DNA of 12,160 bases from Lojkania enalia (taxonomy: Eukaryota; Ascomycota; Dothideomycetes; Pleosporales). Location of the stretch: NCBI GenBank assembly GCA_010094045.1, contig ML986987.1, positions 1,393 to 13,552 on the forward strand, read 5' to 3'. The position numbers were made by a program, and so were the translations under genes. Positions 8,824 through 12,160 of the stretch are shown here, piece after piece; the first letter of the stretch is position 1, and every line of letters begins with the position of its first letter. The notes beneath the pieces were generated by a model that saw only the letters and a list, made by a program, of their open reading frames with translations, made no database searches and had not been told where the DNA came from.

Positions 8824-11800
8824 GCCTACTATTAGACCCTCTAGATTTTATAGAGGAGTAATTTCGGGCCTATAATTTAGTTTTCTAATCTACTACTTAA
8901 CTCTTATATATTATCGTCTACTAGATAATCTATATTTTCTATACTATCTTTATATACTTTAATCTATTTGGTTAGAACTTTTAGAGGTTCTAGCTAATTT
9001 AGATACTTATTATAAAAAGCTTTTAGCTTATAAAGTAAACCTATAAAATTTAAGGCTTTATACTAGACTAGGTTAGAATTATATCCTACCTATTTTATAC
9101 AGTATTTAAGGGTCTTATAATATAGTTTACTAGCTAGTATTTTCTTAACCTCCTACTCTTCTACCCTCTTAATAGTAATAGCGGGTGGTTTTAGAGTTTT
9201 TTACTCTAGTAGAAGGTCTTAGGGGTTTTTATACAGCAGGTTTAGTACGAAGATATTATATATTCTCAACTCTAGGGGTAGCTATAGATAGTATAAGTTT
9301 CTAACCTATTCTAGTACTTTAAAAGGTCTCTTCTATTAATCGGATAGCTTTTAGCTTAATTTCTAAACTATAAGGTTCTTAGTATTTAGGTAGACTATAT
9401 TACTAATCTACTAATTATTCGGTTGTTAGTAATAGTTAATAATAGATTATATACGATTTTAAGCCTTCTTAATATTAGCCTTTACGGTTTTCTAGGCTAT
9501 ATATATACGAGTTGCTAGAGCTAAGGTGTTTTTATAATTTAATTTATCTATTATAGTAATAGGATTAATAGAATATTTCTAATCCTAACTTTAATAGGGG
9601 TTAAATCTATATAGGATCTAATACGGGGATATTCTAATAGTTATATAGGGTAGAATTGCTTATACTTAGTTAATTATAGGTAATAGAAAACTTTAGTTAT
9701 TCTAGTAGAAGGATACAAAAGAGCGTAGTTTCTAATTAATATACTTGTTTATAATCTCTATCTATCCGTTAGTCTCTTTATAATAAGTAGTAGATAGTTT
9801 AATCTTTACGCCTAAGATATAGTAGAATTTAGACTAGAAACTAGATATAATCTAAGGTTCTTAGTCTAAAATAATAGTTTTAAGTATATAGCTAAAGTAG
9901 TATACCTATTAAATAAACAATTCGGCTATTCCCTATATATTAAATATACGATAGTAGAGAATAGATACCGCTTATTTAAATAGGCAATTAATTACTACTA
10001 TAATCTAATTATATCTAGACTTATCTATAGGAAAATCCTTAAAGTTAATATATAGGTACTATATTAGTTAATTTAGTATAGAAAGTAAGTAGATAAAACC
10101 TAGGGTTTAGGTTTATATTAAATAAGCTTTATAATATAGGATATAATTCTATATATATTATTTATAAGTAACTTCTATACTCTTCTAGTAGTACTTCTAA
10201 GATAGTAACTAATAGGTTTTAGTAGCGCTTAGGTATACGGAGGATACTTAGTTGTAAGCCTCTTATATAAGTTATATATAAAGGCCTGAATCTAATAGAA
10301 TATATAAGCGATTATTATAGAGGAGTAGTCTATTCTCTATCTAATACTTGTAGGGTAAGAGGGTGCGTTTCTATATAAAAGAGGCTTGGTTTTTCTATAG
10401 TAATATATTAATTAACTCTAGAGAGTTTAGTAATATAATCTACTTCTAGCCTTTAATAACGTTTAGTATAACTGCTTAAGTTATTATTTAGGTAATATAA
10501 GACTAGACTAATTCGGTATTAATTCGGGGGTAAAATTAATACAGTCTAAATAGGACTTTTAACTAATTATTAGTTTAAGCTACTTTTAAGTTTTTTATAT
10601 CTTATTTATAATAGTTAAGAATATCTACTCTAATATTATTCTTATCTAGAGTATACTCGATTCGAAACTAATACTAAACTAATTCTTTAGTCTAATAAAC
10701 TTAATAAGTATTAAGTACCTTTATAGTTATAAAATATTCGAGTAAGCGATAATCGGTATATACTAGAGTCCTAGTAGCTATAGAAGTAAATTCTACCCTC
10801 TATTACTTAAACGTAGTAATAATTGCGAATAGTTCCTTATTATAAATTTTCTAGTTTAGTTCCAAACCAGATAGAACCTTACTATAGAATATTATAAAGT
10901 ACTATTTTCTATTAGAATATTTTTATAATAGTACTCCTACAACTACTCTATTAGAGGTATTAGTTTCTATTTTTATTTCTAACGTAGGGTTAAAGTAGTA
11001 GAGTATAAGTATATTTAAAAGGGCTAACTTTAATTTCTTAAAGATAATATTATATTCTAAAGTCTATATAAAAGAGGTTATAGGGCTTTATAGTACGATA
11101 ATTAGCTTTATAACACGCGAGAATTCTAGTATAAACTATTAATAGAATCTAGTAAAACCTAAGAAGGATTTTACACCTGTTATAGTAGTAGGTAGCTATT
11201 AGTTATATAGTACTTCTACCTTCTCTAGGTTAACTTTAAAGCTTTTATTTAAGAGAATATAGCTAAGGTATTTAGTTCGGGTAATATAAAATTCACTCTT
11301 CTTAATATTAACTTATAACTCTACTTAATATAATCTCTTAAGAACTTTCTTAAAGTAGATAGTATATATTACCTCATCTTTAGAGTAGATAAAAATATCG
11401 TCTAGGTAAGTAATATAGAAATTATCTAGATAGTCGATTAGTATATTATTTATATAGCGCTAGTAAGTTACTAGACTATTATATAATCTAAAAGATAGAA
11501 CTTTATACTTATAGGTTCTATATCGAGTCTAAAAAGTAGTATATTTCTTAGAACTAGGGTCTATTCTAATCTTATTAAAAGCTGTACGAATATTAAATTT
11601 AGTAAGGATTACTACCTTAGTAAATCTAAATAGAAGTTTATCTATATACAGTATCGGATATATATTTTTATAGGTAAGAGTATTAAGTTTATAATAATTT
11701 ACGTAGATATATAAGTTACTATTAGATTTATAGATATAAAGGATTAGAGATATAAAAGGGCTCCGACTCTACTTAATATACTTATACTATAGATTATCTA

Positions 11801-12160
11801 TAATATACTTTTTAGTTATCTTTAGCTTCTTAATATTCTACTTATATAATAAGCTATAACTATTAGAGAGAAGTTCTATAAGGATAATCTTATAATTATA
11901 AAGGTAGTATTCCGGCAATTAATAAACTGCAGTTTTACTAAATATATTCTAATACTTATAGTATTTAGATACTAATCGGAGATTTACTAGTATTTTATTT
12001 TCAGCCTTATCTTCCAGCTTTAGAGCTTACTTATCTTTAATTAGCCGCTCGATTTTATATAGAGACGTAGAGAAAAACTCGTTCTCTTTCCTCTTTATAT
12101 TAAAGTAGAAAGTATTAGCTAAGATAAGAGCGATAATAGAAGAATAGACTTTCTTTAGAT
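8824..12160 (-). pseudogene. pol: Ty3/Gypsy chromovirus pol relic: RT, RNase H, integrase, chromodomain (5' cut by window)
   Basis: This is the polyprotein remnant that would have copied and integrated the element. Domains along the minus strand are as follows. Reverse transcriptase, about 11960-11330, has an FTK-NIRTAFNKI block (catalytic Asp now Asn, about 11592) and an intact YLDDIFIYS motif at 11382-11408. RNase H, about 11050-10700, has ETNTS (Asp now Asn, 10953-10967), a YNKEL Glu retained at about 10833, and YTDYR retained at 10746-10763. The integrase zinc finger, about 10230-10100, is degenerate. The integrase core has first Asp now Asn (about 9988), second Asp retained (9864-9866), and Glu retained in KETNG-IE (9756-9779). 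A chromodomain lies at about 8965-9164. The integrase-linked chromodomain marks it as a chromovirus. Protease and any gag would lie beyond the window. Confidence 0.92.

Larger units (their letters stand above)
7516..10015. repeat. Right arm of the ~2.5 kb inverted repeat
   Basis: Reverse-complement partner of 1-2502. It carries the end of gag on the plus strand, the probable LTR on the minus strand, and the integrase and chromodomain part of pol on the minus strand. At its inner end (7516) gag continues uninterrupted upstream, whereas the left arm switches to LINE sequence at the equivalent point. At its outer end pol also continues uninterrupted to 12160. The true end of the duplication is therefore not defined on the right and would have to be sought left of the window. 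Confidence 0.93.

Noticed and set aside
8280..8825. A plus-strand frame through the LTR, with a similar frame in the other arm, interrupted only by TAA/TAG and ending in an Arg/Glu-rich stretch
   Set aside because: Its stop density is not clearly lower than in the other frames, the Arg/Glu stretch simply reflects the purine tract, and no family is recognisable. The position after pol fits an LTR better.
1..12160. CRISPR array, tRNA or rRNA genes, or a novel defence or biosynthetic system
   Set aside because: No regularly spaced short repeats, no cloverleaf with conserved loop bases and no intact coding region were found on either strand. All readable coding belongs to known retroelement families.

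Overview
The window is a decayed, transposon-only stretch of what looks like a filamentous ascomycete genome (Pezizomycotina). The evidence is the base composition and the element types. CpA and its complement TpG are nearly absent, TpA is in great excess, and CpT/ApG are kept. This is the signature of repeat-induced point mutation (RIP). The first 120 bases, for example, contain no CA and only three TG. No intact gene is present. Every recognisable coding region is a relic whose Trp and Gln codons have become TAG/TAA and whose His, Asp and Cys codons have become Tyr, Asn and Tyr in RIP-susceptible contexts. No rRNA, tRNA, CRISPR array or host gene was found.

Layout. 1-1193 (+): the 3' part of a Ty3/Gypsy chromovirus pol (integrase core and chromodomain), cut by the left window edge. 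1194-~2335 (+): its probable 3' LTR, with a TATA box. ~2336-2502 (-): a C-terminal fragment of an unrelated-orientation gag. 2503-~6230 (-): a Tad1-like non-LTR retrotransposon (LINE). Its ORF1 has zinc knuckles; its ORF2 has an endonuclease and reverse transcriptase and is cut off at its 3' end. ~6231-6629: a non-coding junction and leader with a TATA box. ~6630-7681 (+): a nearly complete gag with one CCHC zinc knuckle. ~7682-8823 (-): a second copy of the LTR. 8824-12160 (-): a longer chromovirus pol relic running from the reverse transcriptase N-terminus through RNase H and integrase to the chromodomain.

The dominant structure is a large inverted repeat. Positions 1-2502 are the reverse complement of 7516-10015 at near-constant register (paired coordinates sum to 10016-10018). 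The arms carry the same composite of pol 3' end, LTR and gag C-terminus, and differ mostly by C/T and G/A transitions. The left arm probably continues beyond the window. The ~5.0 kb spacer holds the LINE and the gag N-terminal part.

How the parts relate: I infer that a chromovirus inserted near the 3' end of a gag-bearing element, and that the nested composite was then duplicated in inverted orientation. A LINE now abuts the left arm at a point where both it and the gag fragment are truncated. All copies were then mutated by RIP, which also explains the pattern of lost and retained catalytic residues. Nothing here looks like an active or novel functional system. The interest lies in genome architecture and genome-defence history.
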